In this document: positions 11,766-23,023 of the stretch, one piece after another
How the letters are laid out: every line of letters begins with the position of its first letter
Numbering within the stretch: position 1 is the stretch's first letter
Assembly (NCBI GenBank): GCA_963930655.1
Contig: OZ005607.1
Location: 18,612,374-18,676,373 of the forward strand
Source: Myrica gale
Lineage: Eukaryota > Streptophyta > Magnoliopsida > Fagales > Myricaceae
Direction of reading: 5' to 3'
Length of the DNA: 64,000 bases
The notes under the pieces: generated by a model
Databases searched by the model: none
The model's input: only the letters and a program-made list of their open reading frames with translations
What the model was told of the DNA's origin: nothing
Made by a program: the position numbers and the translations under genes

Positions 11766-12360
11766 TCATTTCAATGCAAAGATGGCGCTTGGTATATATG
11801 TTGACTTAATCATGTCAACAAGAAGGGGAAACTGCATAAATACAAATAAGTCAACCGGCAAACTTGCGAGGCAAATGATAGGAATGACCAACCGTGATTG
11901 TCTTGGAAGAATAATGAGAGCTATAAACAAAAAGGCCATCATCATGGTAGGAATAGAGAAGAAAAGCTGGAGAGGGCGATTATCGTTTTTTGAGGAAAGG
12001 ATGTGAGGAAATCTTCTTTTGCATAACGTGATGTGAAAATTCTTAAAAACATCAATACCAATGTTGTGGAATAAAATAGAATAATGCATCAAATATGATG
12101 AAGAGCATAAATAACTTGTCCTTTGAAAATATAGGGATCTCTGTGTCTTGATTATTACCACCAGGAACAGCAAAGACCATAACAAACATAATTGTGACAA
12201 TGAACGCACCGACCACAGTACATGAAGCCGTCGTCTCCTTCATCCATTTTTCTCCTCCATTCAACATTTCCTTTTGGTCACGTGTAAAAATTTCTTTAGG
12301 TTTCATGTTTTCAGATTTTAGAGCATCTCTCATCCCATGAGGAGTGAGACTCTCTATCTC
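11766..12360 (-). pseudogene. Ankyrin gene relic A, PGG-domain exon (ACD6/ITN1-like)
   Basis: On the minus strand a splice acceptor (TTGTAG) opens an exon at 12,360. It is followed by KEMLNGGEKWMKETTASCTV and VFAVPGGNNQD, the hallmark of the PGG domain (PF13962) of plant ankyrin membrane proteins. This domain supplies the C-terminal transmembrane helices. Here the frame is broken twice. A one-base loss near 12,075 disrupts the segment that reads SLFSSTTSV in the copy at 55 kb, and a second one-base loss occurs near 11,975. The frame then ends through a hydrophobic helix and SRLVIPIICLASLPVDLF. Homology to the 55-kb copy runs from about 11,540 to 12,460. The upstream exons are displaced; a piece lies near 29.7 kb. 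Confidence 0.85.
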
Positions 12361-12460
12361 CTACAATTAACCAAAATCTTATAAGTTGAAGCAGTATATA
12401 CACGACTCCTGAATGCCTACAAGTTAGTTAAGATCTTGCAAATTTAATAATTACAACCCA

Positions 12461-12682
12461 CAAAGTATAGATTCATTAATTGAGATATGTGTTATTTAGA
12501 GATACAAAAGTGAATTCAACAAATAGTTTTCATAATTATGAACCTATAAATGTATTAACACATACAAAATTATCATTGGGTACATTTTATTTGCATAAAA
12601 GTACTATGTGCAAAAGAAATTACACACTAGAGGGATATTTCTGGTTTCAAGAGGGAAATTTCTGGTTTCAAATTCATAGCTT
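12461..12682. other. Unassigned, beyond the ankyrin duplication boundary
   Basis: Homology to the 55-kb ankyrin locus stops near 12,462. The sequence up to the CACTA-like terminus at 12,683 contains a near-duplicate of TTTCTGGTTTCAA (12,639 and 12,659) and nothing else recognised. Confidence 0.4.
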
Positions 12683-13060
12683 CACTACAAGAAAATTGAT
12701 CTTAGCTGTCAAACTTTCGGGTGTCAAAACAAATTTTATCACCAAATCATGCCCTTCCATGTCAAAATAAAAATTTTGTTACCCAAGGTGTGCCATGAAT
12801 TGCAAAATCATCCAAACGTCCTTAAACCACGTCCACACGATATTAAGGGTTGACAAAAGCCAAAACGTCACATATTATTGACCAACAACATTCGTCAGCA
12901 TCTACAAACGCATTTGAACATTACGCGAAACCATGCGCACATAGTTTGGGTGACAAAACACCGTTGTCACCGATCAATCACGCAGGTCAATCGTCACAAA
13001 AGTTACAATACCATCTGCATAGTCTGACATAAATGTCCGAACGACTAGGATAGTCCGCGC
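12683..13060 (+). mobile_element. CACTA-type transposon end
   Basis: It begins CACTACAAGAAAATTGATC. CACTACAAGAAAA is the diagnostic terminus of plant CACTA (En/Spm) elements. It is followed by repeated TGTCAAA-containing phrases consistent with subterminal repeats. No transposase or matching right end was identified in the next kilobase, so it is a truncated or non-autonomous copy. Confidence 0.6.
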
Positions 13061-13620
13061 ATGATTGACACACGTCTATGTTAGATGAACATGGAGAACA
13101 TGAAAGGGTCCTTAGTGATGACATGGGCCGTGATAGCCATGCGTGGGAGGATAGGTGCCGAGATGAGGCGCCAGTGGCACCCATGGGCGCCCTTGACATG
13201 TCCATCACGCGCACGGCAAGAGCATCACAGCCATGCCATGACCTCAGCGCCCCTGACAAGGAATGGCGCCCCAGCAATGACCATGCCTGGCATACCAGCT
13301 AGCTGGCCACAGCCATGCCATGACAGCCCATGACCTTGCCATGACACGGGGCCACAGCAAGTCCTTGGCCACCAGCCAAGCCAAGCAAGAGCAACGGGCC
13401 AGCAGACAAAGGAGTGCCAAAATACAGGATGACCATCACCAGCAGCCACCACTAGTAGCGGCGCACCACCACCTCTACCGGTGCTAGGTGGGGAATGGAA
13501 GAGGAAGGTTTTGGAAGTCGAAGGAGCACTACCACCCATGGAGGTGCAACCGACAGCGGCGCTGCCGTGGACGGTGGCGAGCGACGGCGAGATCCAGACA
13601 TTCATGGAGGTATCTTAGGG
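13061..13620. repeat. GC-rich CATGCCATGAC repeat region
   Basis: This is an unusually GC-rich block in an AT-rich neighbourhood. CCATGCCATGAC-like phrases recur (13,230, 13,315, 13,340), as do GGCGCCC and CCACC-rich stretches. Several frames are open on both strands because stop codons are rare in such sequence. No protein family was recognised, so none of these ORFs is called. Confidence 0.5.
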
Positions 13621-14160
13621 ATTAGTTTCCTTTCTTGTTGAGATTTAATAAATCATATCTTCTAGATTTATGGATCCTTTCTTAAACTCTAGAAGATTCC
13701 TTTCCTTTGAGTTTATGTTGTATTAGGCATGTAATATCAAATCTACTTGATTGAAGGGATTGATTCCTAAAGATCGATGATTTGATTTAGATTTAATTTA
13801 ATTGTGATTGTGATTTGATTCCATTAGGGTTTATAAGCACCTAATGATGTCTATATAAACACCCTTAGGTGCATTAGAGTTGATCATTCAGAATAGTAGA
13901 GTCTTGGAGAGCCTGAGTGCTTTTGGGATTGAGTTTTTGGCCAAGCATAGACACGTATATGCTAAGTCGGTTTCAAGGCTAATAACCTTGTTACTTGGGA
14001 TTCATTCTAGGCTAATAACCTAGTTTGGGTACCCGTTCTTGGGATAATTAACCCTTGATCGGGATTGTTCTTGTGCTGTTATGGTTCTTGGGCTAATTAA
14101 CCCTTAACCACGTTCTTCGTTCTTATCAATAATATATTGAGCGTTCTTCAATTCTTGTGT
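13621..14160 (+). promoter_or_regulatory. LTR-like promoter/leader segment
   Basis: A TATA-like TCTATATAAACACC near 13,850 is followed by leader-like text with repeated GGCTAATAACCT/GGGATAATTAACCC phrases (13,977-14,105). It ends at a run resembling an LTR-RT leader (CTTCAATTCTTGTGTTAG). This organisation resembles the U3-R-U5 of a gypsy LTR, but no mate LTR, PBS or target duplication was found. The call is tentative. Confidence 0.3.
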
Positions 14161-15189
14161 TAGATCCTATATTTCAGCTCATGTGTTGCCAAAAACGGTT
14201 TAGGAGGATCGATTGGGGTGATCGCGTTCGAATCACTTGGAGGGAGTTGGCGTTGTTAAGGCGGCCTAGACCGAGGTCCCTAACAGAACAGCTGCTAGCG
14301 TCAGCACGATTACATCCCTTCCATATTCGTATAACTATAATTTCGGCTAATAGTGGTACTCCACGTTGCACGTTCCAGACTTCTGCCCATCCGCACTGAC
14401 CCATCCTGTCTGAACGCCATCATTTCAAGAAGATTTTATGTAACGGTTCACGATTTGCAATTTAATGCTTAGGAATCTAATTGGTTCACGAGGAAAACGA
14501 CGTCTGCACGACGTGAATGTCCCGTCCGAATGGTGTGGACAGATTTTAAAAACGAATAGAGGCCATTTGAACGACATTTTCACTTGCATTACACATTTTT
14601 CTCTCCTTTCTCACGGAGGTGCATTCACGTTTAGAATCTATAATCTTGCTCTTCAGTCCTATTTCTTAGAGTTATTTCTATCTAGGTACGTTTCTCATGT
14701 TTTTATTGCGTTTTTTCATTTAAAAATCATGCTTTTAATGTTATTGATGTACACAATTTCATATTAGATTTTTGACCATCACAGTTGTTTAATGGTCAAT
14801 CTTTGTATTGATATGGATTGCGTAATGTTGTAGGATTGTTTAGGCTATAATTTTGCAATGTTTGATGTTAGTTTGGGGTAGTTTTGGAGTTGGGGAGAGG
14901 CCGACTATGGCTGAGTCAACTCAATCTTCTTCCCCACGACACGTCTGAACGGTTCAAAGCCGTTCAGACAGATAGTTTTAAATTTTCTACTATTACTTTT
15001 CCAAACGTTGTCGTTTTTAGACGGTTATGTGGATGGTACTAAAACAACGTGCGGACATCTTTGGCTTTATACATAGCCGTTTAGGTTAGATATGTACTTG
15101 TGTTTAAGTATTATTAACTACTTCATTTTTCTCGTGACGTTCGGACGACCACTTATAAGTGCATGCACGTTGAGCCTTTATACGCTATC
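14161..15189. other. Unassigned stretch with a perfect hairpin
   Basis: No gene was recognised. GTCTGAACGG and CCGTTCAGAC at 14,944-14,970 form a 10-bp perfect stem with a 7-base loop. Related CGTTCGAAC, CTGTCTGAAC and ACGTTCGGACG phrases are scattered through 14,220-15,650, as in subterminal repeats of DNA transposons. Confidence 0.4.
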
Positions 15190-15652
15190 GTTTTGTCTAG
15201 GATATATGCACATGTTAAAAAAAAATTTTAAGAGTAATTTGTTGCAGATGGTTGTCTTAGTGTGCGCACATGTAGTCATTAAACTAGGTCATTTTAATTC
15301 ACATTCAAACAATTTGTTTTGGCGTGTGGGCGTTTCTTTTATACGCTGTCATTTTTCCTAGTATATATACACATGTTAAAAATAAGAGTTTTTGATGAGT
15401 TATTTGTTGCGAACGGTTGTCTTAGTATGCACACCCCTGTTTCTTAAAACTAAGTTTTTTTTATTACTTGTTTGGATGGGTTATTTGTGTGTGAGGATAT
15501 TTGTCATATTTGCTAGTATATATACACACATTAAAAATTTATTTTTTAGGAGTAGTTTGTTGTGGACGGTTTTCTGTGCGCATCTCTACTCCATAAAATT
15601 AGGTCATTTCATTAGACGTATGGATGTCCTGTATATGCGTCTGGACGTTTGT
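15190..15652 (+). repeat. Diverged tandem repeat, about 157 bp x 3
   Basis: Three successive units start with ATATAYRCACAYRTTAAAAA (near 15,202, 15,361 and 15,516). Each continues through GAGTWRTTTGTTGYGRAYGGTTG to a CTTAGTRTGCRCAC-like tail. Copies have diverged strongly. The ORFs inside (15,092-15,361 and 15,392-15,661) follow the repeat and are not called. Confidence 0.6.
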
Positions 15653-16879
15653 TTACATTAGAAAACATCGTTTTGCATGCTGTGCGAATGCTGTGTTGGA
15701 CCGAGCGGGCGGAATTAATTGGCGTTTGATTTGTTTTTGCCTTATTTTGTAGATTAATTCACCGATTTGATTACGACAACGCCGAATCACCGTAGACACG
15801 TGAAAACATTTTGTATTTAGCTCATTGGATGTCAACCACTCCACCCGAGATTGTTGTCTCCAGAGAATTTTTCTCGCCCTACTTGCTAATCCAACGCAGC
15901 TGTAAGGCATTGTTCCATCCACACATGGTGTTGAGTCGGTTCCGCTTGCTGGAAATATCTAAGTTGCTCCTTTAACCATCTGCAGGTTCGAATGGATGTC
16001 ACCAAAGACTTCCCTATTCCACTTCCGCATAGCGCCCCGAACAGCCCGAATTTTACGAAAGAGAATCCAAGCTGGGGAACCTCCTAAATGAGTACCCCAA
16101 GCTACAGCAATAACATCAAAACAAGACTCCTCCCTCACCCAAAACTTCTCGAACTTAAAACATTTAGCAACCGAAGCTTCGACCCCACAAAGATTCAAAA
16201 CAAGGGGAATATGGTCGAAGTTGGTTACACTAAAATGTTTCACACCAGCATTAGGATAGCTGGTTCGCCACAACACATTGGCGATACTCCTGTCAAGACG
16301 CTCCCTCATACACGCCAACCCCATCCAACCATTAGACCAGGTGACGTTCCTCCCTGAGAAACCCAAGTCCACAAAACCAAAAGAATCCATGAAATGTCAT
16401 AACCCACTCGAAGAAGACACAGAGACGACTCAGCCACCACGTTTCTCACTGGGCTTCACGATGTCGTTGAAATCCCGAGTGCAAACCCATGGCCTATCAC
16501 AATCCCCTCCAAGGTTATCCAACTCCTCCCAAAAAGCCTCTTATGCCTCCATAATGGAGGCCCGTAAACAAAAGAGCACAGAAATTCCACCCTCCCACCT
16601 CCCGGCTTCATGAGAAAGTGAAAGACAGAACAGATAATTTTAGAACCTCAAAATTCAAACCCGAGCGCCAGCAAAAAGCCAAGCCCCCTTCAAACTCACA
16701 GCAAGCACCGACAAAAAAAAAAATCCAACTCTGCGTAAGATCAAACGTAACCGAGTATCACTAACCTTTGTCTCAATCAGAAAAATGCCCAGGGGATCTA
16801 CCTCTCTCACCAGTAGTCTCAGGGCACGAGATATCGAGGGTCTCGCAAGACCCCGACAATTCCACAAGATGAGACTCAT
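15653..16879 (-). pseudogene. LINE ORF2 (endonuclease part), truncated
   Basis: An ATG at 16,879 opens MSLILWNCRGLARPSISRAL, the standard start of plant L1 ORF2, leading into FLIETKVSD of the apurinic-type endonuclease. The frame is lost by 16,655 and regained at 16,390. There SFGFVDLGFSGRNVTWSN, RLDRSIAN and TNFDHIPLVLN match the C-terminal endonuclease with its SDHxP-type site, here NFDHIP. The last piece (15,922-15,653) contains the RQQSRVEWLTSNELNTKCFH segment that precedes the RT domain. No RT or RNase H follows. Frameshifts make it non-coding. Confidence 0.85.
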
Positions 16880-17038
16880 GGTTGGGGTGGGGCAGTGAAA
16901 GGCCCGCTGCCCCAGCCGTTTGAATACTCTCCCCCGAACCTGCTGTCGAAACTTCCCCCTACTGCACCTCTGCAGTTTTCTTTTGTTTAGGACCATACTG
17001 CTTCTGCTTGCAAACTCCACCAACATCTTCCACGCCAG
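16880..17038 (-). pseudogene. LINE ORF1 3' end (after the copia insert)
   Basis: This is the stretch between the copia target site and the ORF2 start. It should hold the end of ORF1 and the short ORF1-ORF2 spacer. It is too diverged to confirm residue by residue. Confidence 0.5.
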
Positions 17039-17043
17039 GCGAG

Positions 17044-17250
17044 TGTTAGTTCAAGTGTTAGTTCACGTGTGTAAAACTGATTCTGTTACTTATTGTTAAG
17101 TACAGTTACATATCAGTTAAGTCTATTTGTGTATAAATACCAGAGTATGTAATACATTACGTTTTAACTCGAATATACAAGAATTATACAATCTCTCTCT
17201 TTCTCACTTTACTCTTTCTTCTCTGTTACTTTGTTTTACACGATTCTACG
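17044..17250 (+). repeat. 5' LTR of the copia element
   Basis: It matches the 3' LTR but is 12 bp longer, because its first 12 bp (TGTTAGTTCAAG) nearly duplicate the LTR start. The last base is G instead of A (CTACG versus CTACA). GTATAAATACC near 17,142 is a plausible TATA box. Confidence 0.95.
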
Positions 17251-17262
17251 TGGTATCAGAGC
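17251..17262 (+). other. Primer-binding site (initiator tRNA-Met)
   Basis: TGGTATCAGAGC lies immediately after the 5' LTR. It is complementary to the 3' end of plant initiator tRNA-Met, the usual copia primer. Confidence 0.95.
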
Positions 17263-17266
17263 ATTA

Positions 17267-20200
17267 ATGGCTTCTGAACCAGCTTCCGCAGTCGAGATTG
17301 ACAAACCGAGCAGTCCTTATTTTCTTCACAATGAAGATAGTCCTGGAGCTATCTTGGTTTCTCAGATTCTCACCGGTGAAAATCATTCGAGCTGGCGCCG
17401 ATCCATGGAGATGGCTCTCAGTGCGAAGAACAAATTACAGTTTGTTAATGGCAGTCTTCCAAAGCCAAAGAAGGATGATCCTTTATGGACAAGATGCAAC
17501 GATATGGTTGCATCTTAGATCTTGAATTCAATTTCAAAACTATTAGCTAATAGTGTTATGTACATAGACACAGCTGCTGGAATATGGAGAGATCTGAATG
17601 AACGGTTTTCTCAAGGGAACGGGCCACGCATTTTCCAGATCCAAAAGTCAATTGTTTCTCTGTCACAAGGAAAAGATAGTGTGAGCATTTATTTCACTAA
17701 TTTGAAAGCTTTGTGGGAGGAGCTGTCAAATTACAAACAGAATTTAGTTTGTTCTTGTGGCACATCCAAATTACTTGCAGAAACATATAATCAAGAATGC
17801 ATAATGCAGTTCTTGATGGGCCTTAATGATTCCTATGCTCAAGTCTGTGGCCAGATCTTGTTAATTGAGCCTCTTCCTTCAATTAACAAAGTCTTCTCAT
17901 TAGTAGTTCAAGAGGAACGTCGAAGAGATGTTTTCACTACTGATTTACCATCTGTTGAGAATACTGCTTTTCTCACTCGGTCTCAGCCTTACAACTCTCT
18001 ACCTCCTCTACGAAAAGACAAGCCGATCTGTAGCCACTGTGGCTTTGTAGGTCACACAATTGACAAATGCTACAAGGTTCATGGCTATCCACCCGGCTAC
18101 AAGTTCAGATCCAAGTCTTCTGCTGCTGCTAATTCTGTCTATCCAGCTACTAGTGTAATGCCATCTGCTGGATCTCCATTCACGATGGAACAATGCAAAC
18201 AGCTCTTGGCTCTCTTGCCTTCTTCTTTGCAGGCTTTGGATGAACAACAATCAGCTTCTGGTTGTCAATCTAGTCTTGTACCTAAGATGTCTTTGTTAAA
18301 CATGGCAGTTACTTTGTCATTCTCACCTTCCACATGGATTGTGGACACTGGTGCCACTGACCATATGGTCTCATCTATTTCTTTGTTGACTTCTATTTCT
18401 TCTGTGACATCTTCATTCGTTAGACTTCCGAATGGATCTTCAGTTCCTATTACTCATATTGGAACTGTACAACTTTCTCCTCACATATTGCTTAAACATG
18501 TTCTTGTTATACCATCATTTTCTTTCAATCTTCTCTCTGTCAGCTCTCTAACAAAACAAGTACCTTGTTGTCTAACTTTTCTTCATGACCGTATGCTTAT
18601 TCAGGACCTGCACAGCTTGAAGACGATTGGTTTGGCTAAGGAACATGCTGGTCTCTATCATTTGGTTCAAGCAAATTCTGGTGGTTTGCGTACAGCATCA
18701 TCTGTTTGTTTCTCTTCACCTTTAGCTTGTATTTCTGCAAATAATTCTGCCAATCTTTGGCATTGTAGGTTGGGACATCCATCTCCTTCTCGTATGCAAT
18801 TTCTAAAGGATTGTATATCAGATTTTTCTTTGTCAAATATAACTCATTGCACAGTATGTCCTATGGCTAAACAACATCATCTTCCGTTTCCCATTTCTGT
18901 GCATAAGTCTACTGCTCTATTTGAATTAGTTCATCTTGATCTATGGGGGCCTTTTGCTTTCCCTGATGCAAATGGTTTTAGATATTTCTTGACAGTAGTA
19001 GACGATTTTAGTCGTTGTACCTGGTTATATCTTCTTGCTTCTAAAACTCAGATTTTTTCCCATATACAAGCCTTCTTTACTCTAGTAGAGACTCAGTTTA
19101 ATACCAAAATCAAGACCATCAGATCTGATTTTGGTACTGAATTCTCTTTATCCAAATTTTTTGCATCTAAAGGTGTTATACACCAACACTCTTGCGTAGC
19201 CACACCTCAGCAAAATGGAATCGTAGAACGTAAGCACCAGCATATTCTTAATATAGCTAGAGCTCTTCGATTCCAAGCTGGACTTCCACTCTCATTCTGG
19301 AGTGATTGTGTCCTTACTGCCACTTACCTCCTCAATAGAGTTCCTTCACCTTTATTAGATCATAAGTCTCCTTATGAAATTCTTTTCTCCCGTAAACCAA
19401 CCTAGACACATCTTCAAGTTTTTGGCTCTCTTTGCTATGTTTCTACTTCTCTTAAGCATCGTCATAAGTTTGATTCTAGGGCTGATCCTTGCGTTTTCAT
19501 TGGATATCCATATGCTATGAAAGGTTATAAAGTGTATCATCTAACTACTCAAAAGACTTCTATTTCTCGACATGTAGTCTTTCATGAACACTTATTTCCT
19601 TTCAAACTATTTCCTCCTCATGCACATCAGCCTGTTTTACCTCTTTCAGTTGTTGATTTCACACCTGATACTCCACTTCATATTTCTCCTGATTTTTCAT
19701 TTGTGCCTTCTTCTAATTCCAACTCTCTCTGACCAATTCCATCTTCTCCACATACATCTCCTGCACCTGCAATTGCTTCCACTGAACCTGCACTTGCTCC
19801 TATTGCCCCATCTTTTATTGACTCTGCTACTGACTCTACCCTTGCGTCTGATACTCTTACTGTCACTCCTTCTGTTCCTTTGACTCGTCGCTCCCCTCGG
19901 GTACGCAAGGCACCAGCATATTTGACTGATTACCATTGTCAGTTAGCTCATGTTCCTCATGGCAACACAATTGTCTCCTCCTCTGCAGCTTCTCATCCAT
20001 CTGGTACTCCTTATGATCTCTCTTCTTTTCTTAACTATGATAAAATTTCTTCTCAGCATTTGTCTTTTGTTCTTGCTGTTCATTCTCATCCTGAACCTGC
20101 CACATTTAGAGAAGCTGTCCAAAAGCCTGAATGGCGTGATGCCATGGCCAAAGAGATTGCTGCCTTAGAACTTAACCATACTTGGGTTATTTGTTCTTTG

Positions 20201-21628
20201 CCTCCTGGAAAAGTTCCAATTGACTGCAAATGGGTATATAAACTTAAACTTCATGCTGATGGCACCGTAGAGCGTTATAAAGCCAGGCTAGTTGCCAAAG
20301 GCTACACCCAGAAGGAAGGATTTGATTACTTCGAGACATTTTCTCCCGTAGCAAAGCTAACTACTGTCCGTATGTTACTTGTTGTGGCAGCTGCTCGTGG
20401 CTGGCATTTACATCAACTTGATGTAAATAATGCCTTTCTCCATGGAGAGTTGAATGAAGAGATTTACATGAACTTACCTCCTGGTTTCCAGCGAAAGGGG
20501 GAGTCCACAGTTTGCCGTTTGACTAAGTCCTTATACGGTTTAAAACAGGCCTCTCGACAGTGGTTTTGCAAGTTTTCAGATTTTTTGTTGGCCAATGGAT
20601 TCACTCAGTCCCGAGCTGATTACACTCTCTTCACCAAACATTCTGCATCTTCTTTTATAGCATTATTAGTCTATGTTGATGATGTTATCTTGGCAGGAGA
20701 TAATCTTTCTTTAATCCTTGAATTCAAGTCTGTTATTGATACACAATTTCGAATTAAGGATTTAGGACCTCTCAAGTACTTCTTGGGATTAGAGGTTGCA
20801 CGGTCAGCTGCTGGGATTACTTTGTGTCAAAGGAAATTTGCTCTTGACATTCTTGTTGATACTGGGTGTATTGGAGCTAAACCTGTGCATACTCCTCTTG
20901 AACAAAATCTGCACCTTGTCAAGGATGATAATTCTCCCTCTGTTGATCCTACTTCCTACAGACGTTTAGTAGGCAGATTATTATACCTTACAATCACACG
21001 GCCTGATCTCTCTTATGCCTTACATATTTTAAGTCAGTTCATGGATAAACCTCATCAATCTCACATGGATGCTGCCACCCGAGTTCTTCGTTATCTCAAA
21101 GGATCTCCGGGTCAAGGTTTATTTCTTTCTTCTTCTTCTTCATTGCATTTGAAGGCATTCACTGATTCTGATTGGGCTGGATGTTCAGATTCTAGGCGGT
21201 CTATTACTGGTTTTGCTATTTTTCTTGGTGATTCATTAGTTTCTTGGAAATCCAAGAAACAAACTACAGTATCTCGTTCTTCAGCTGAGGCTGAATATCG
21301 AGCCATGGCAGCCACTGTTTGTGAGATCACATGGCTCAAGTATATTCTTACAGATTTACGAGTAGAGCATCCTCAACCTGCTCTTCTTTTTTGTGATAGT
21401 CAGGCTGCCCTTCACATAGCTGCCAACCCTGTTTTTCATGAACGAACCAAGCACATCGAACTTGATTGTCACTTGGTTCGTGAGAAGGTTGCTTTTGGTA
21501 TGATTCATACTCTTCACGTGAAGACACAACATCAACTGGCAGATATCTTCACTAAAGCTCTCGGGTCTGTTCAGTTTCACTCTTTATTGTCCAAGCTTAA
21601 CGTGATTAACATCTACTGTCAAGCTTGA
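17267..21628 (+). pseudogene. Copia gag-pol polyprotein with three in-frame stops
   Basis: One reading frame runs from the ATG at 17,267 to 21,628, without a frameshift. It is interrupted only by TAG at 17,516, TAG at 19,403 and TGA at 19,730. Domains in order: UBN2/DUF4219-type Gag; CCHC knuckle CSHCGFVGHTIDKC; protease VDTGATDHM; GAG-pre-integrase LWHCRLGHP; integrase (HLDLWGPF, VVDDFSRCTW, NGIVERKHQ); reverse transcriptase with YVDDVILAG; RNase H (LFCDSQAAL); terminal ADIFTKALG. The first stop replaces a likely Trp codon and the third fits an Arg CGA-to-TGA change. All other catalytic motifs look intact. The element needs a helper to move. Confidence 0.95.
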
Positions 21629-21635
21629 GGGGGAG
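21625..21635 (+). other. Polypurine tract of the copia element
   Basis: TGAGGGGGAG lies just upstream of the 3' LTR and overlaps the stop codon region of the polyprotein. It would prime plus-strand DNA synthesis. Confidence 0.85.
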
Positions 21636-21830
21636 TGTTAGTTCACGTGTGTAAAACTGATTCTGTTACTTATTGTTAAGTACAGTTACATATCAGTTAA
21701 GTCTATTTGTGTATAAATACCAGAGTATGTAATACATTACGTTTTAACTCGAATATACAAGAATTATACAATCTCTCTCTTTCTCACTTTACTCTTTCTT
21801 CTCTGTTACTCTGTTTTACACGATTCTACA
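21636..21830 (+). repeat. 3' LTR of the copia element
   Basis: This 195-bp LTR (TGTTAG...CTACA) is nearly identical to the 5' LTR and is followed by the target duplication GCGAG. Confidence 0.95.
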
Positions 21831-21835
21831 GCGAG

Positions 21836-22584
21836 AACAGCAACGCCAGAGGCTCCTCAGGTTGAAGTTTAGGAAGATTCAGATCTTGTGATTTTTTTGA
21901 CTGGCTTCCCACAATGTCGAAAACATCACCGCCTCTTTTGAGATGAGCCAAATCGTCAGTCTTGGTTGGTGTCGTGGGGGGTCCACCTGAGGAGGTGAGT
22001 GGCCCAGCCCAGTTGGGAAAGGTCCTTTAGAAACAACATCCGTGGGCTTCTCACCTGAACTTAATATCTCCAACCCTTTCCCCCGAGGCCCAAACAACTT
22101 AGCCTCCGGAAGACTAACAGCTACCCCTGCTAACGTGGCCTCCGTAATCTGACACTGACAGGAAAGAGCAACCGCAATGTCAAGGGATATGCACCGGGGA
22201 CGACTCGTACCTACCAGCGCGTCCTGTGGCCTCAAGTGGACCCGCCTGTCGTAAAACTAGCGCCTCCCTAACTGCCGCCCCAGCAAGTCCCTCCACCGCC
22301 CTAAGAGCCACCGGAGATGAGAAACAATTGCCCATTCGACCCATCTCTCCTTCAGTATCCGTCCTGTCTGAACCACTTAGTCTAGAATTGTCAATCCCAG
22401 GCCCACCCCGTCAGGGAGACCTAGGTGTCATCTCCGCCAGGGGCACCATGCCACGCATCTCCTTACCTAGGGCAAATTTGTAAGGGTGGTCATCGTCAAT
22501 GCAAGTCCCCACAGTATGGGTTATCCGGCCACAGACTAAACAAATATTAGAAAATCGCTCAAACTTGAAAGAAATCCAAGCTGG
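21836..22584 (-). pseudogene. LINE ORF1, CCHC knuckle and linker piece
   Basis: Directly below the gypsy target site the minus strand reads WISFKFERFSNICLVCGRI, then THTVGTC. This is the CX2CX4HX4C-type zinc knuckle (zf-CCHC_4) of plant LINE ORF1. It is followed by a proline-rich linker with stops and frameshifts. The frame is continuous with the piece at 27,880-28,213 once the gypsy element and one target duplication are removed. Confidence 0.85.
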
Positions 22585-23011
22585 TGTTACAAATTGTAAA
22601 CTAATTCCCCAATTACTTGTATTAATGGATAGAGACAAGGACAAGATAAGCCTATTCGAGGTGGCTGACCTCCATTCCTACAACGTAAGTTTCAACTTCT
22701 CCGATAAGAAAACCTAGAATGAAGAAAGACACTAAATCCTATGCTGCCCACAGACGGGCTGGACCAGAAACTGGGCTGGAAGCCCGATAAGGCTGAAATA
22801 AATCTAATGGGCTACAGCCCACTTCTTAAATAAGCCCAGACAATTAAAGCCCATCCCATAGCTTAACTAAGCCACCTGGACATGGGTAAATCTTCAACTC
22901 AATCTATACGAAGTCACTAACTCGCACTTGTTGACAGCCGACATTCACCCTTCACTTCTCAATCAAGAATGCACCTTTCCCTTCCTCTTCTCAACCCTAA
23001 CAGCCAAAACA
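22585..23011 (-). repeat. 3' LTR of the gypsy element
   Basis: This 427-bp LTR differs from the 5' LTR only near its 5' end as read on the minus strand (plus-strand CTCAACC versus CTTAGCC, and CCAAAAC versus CCATAAC). Confidence 0.95.
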
Positions 23012-23023
23012 ATGCTCCCTCCC

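Larger units (their letters stand above)
17044..21830 (+). mobile_element. Ty1/copia retrotransposon, near complete
   Basis: The element is 4,787 bp, with LTRs at 17,044-17,250 and 21,636-21,830 and 5-bp target duplications GCGAG (17,039-17,043 and 21,831-21,835). The PBS TGGTATCAGAGC (17,251) follows the 5' LTR directly, and a purine tract (TGAGGGGGAG) precedes the 3' LTR. Over the aligned 195 bp the LTRs differ by two substitutions, so insertion is recent. The short LTR and domain order suggest the Ale lineage, with low certainty. It sits inside the LINE in opposite orientation. Confidence 0.95.

Noticed and set aside
13078-13605. Several ORFs over 75-126 aa on both strands
   Set aside because: This is a GC-rich, low-stop region with CATGCCATGAC repeats. 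No protein family is visible in any frame.
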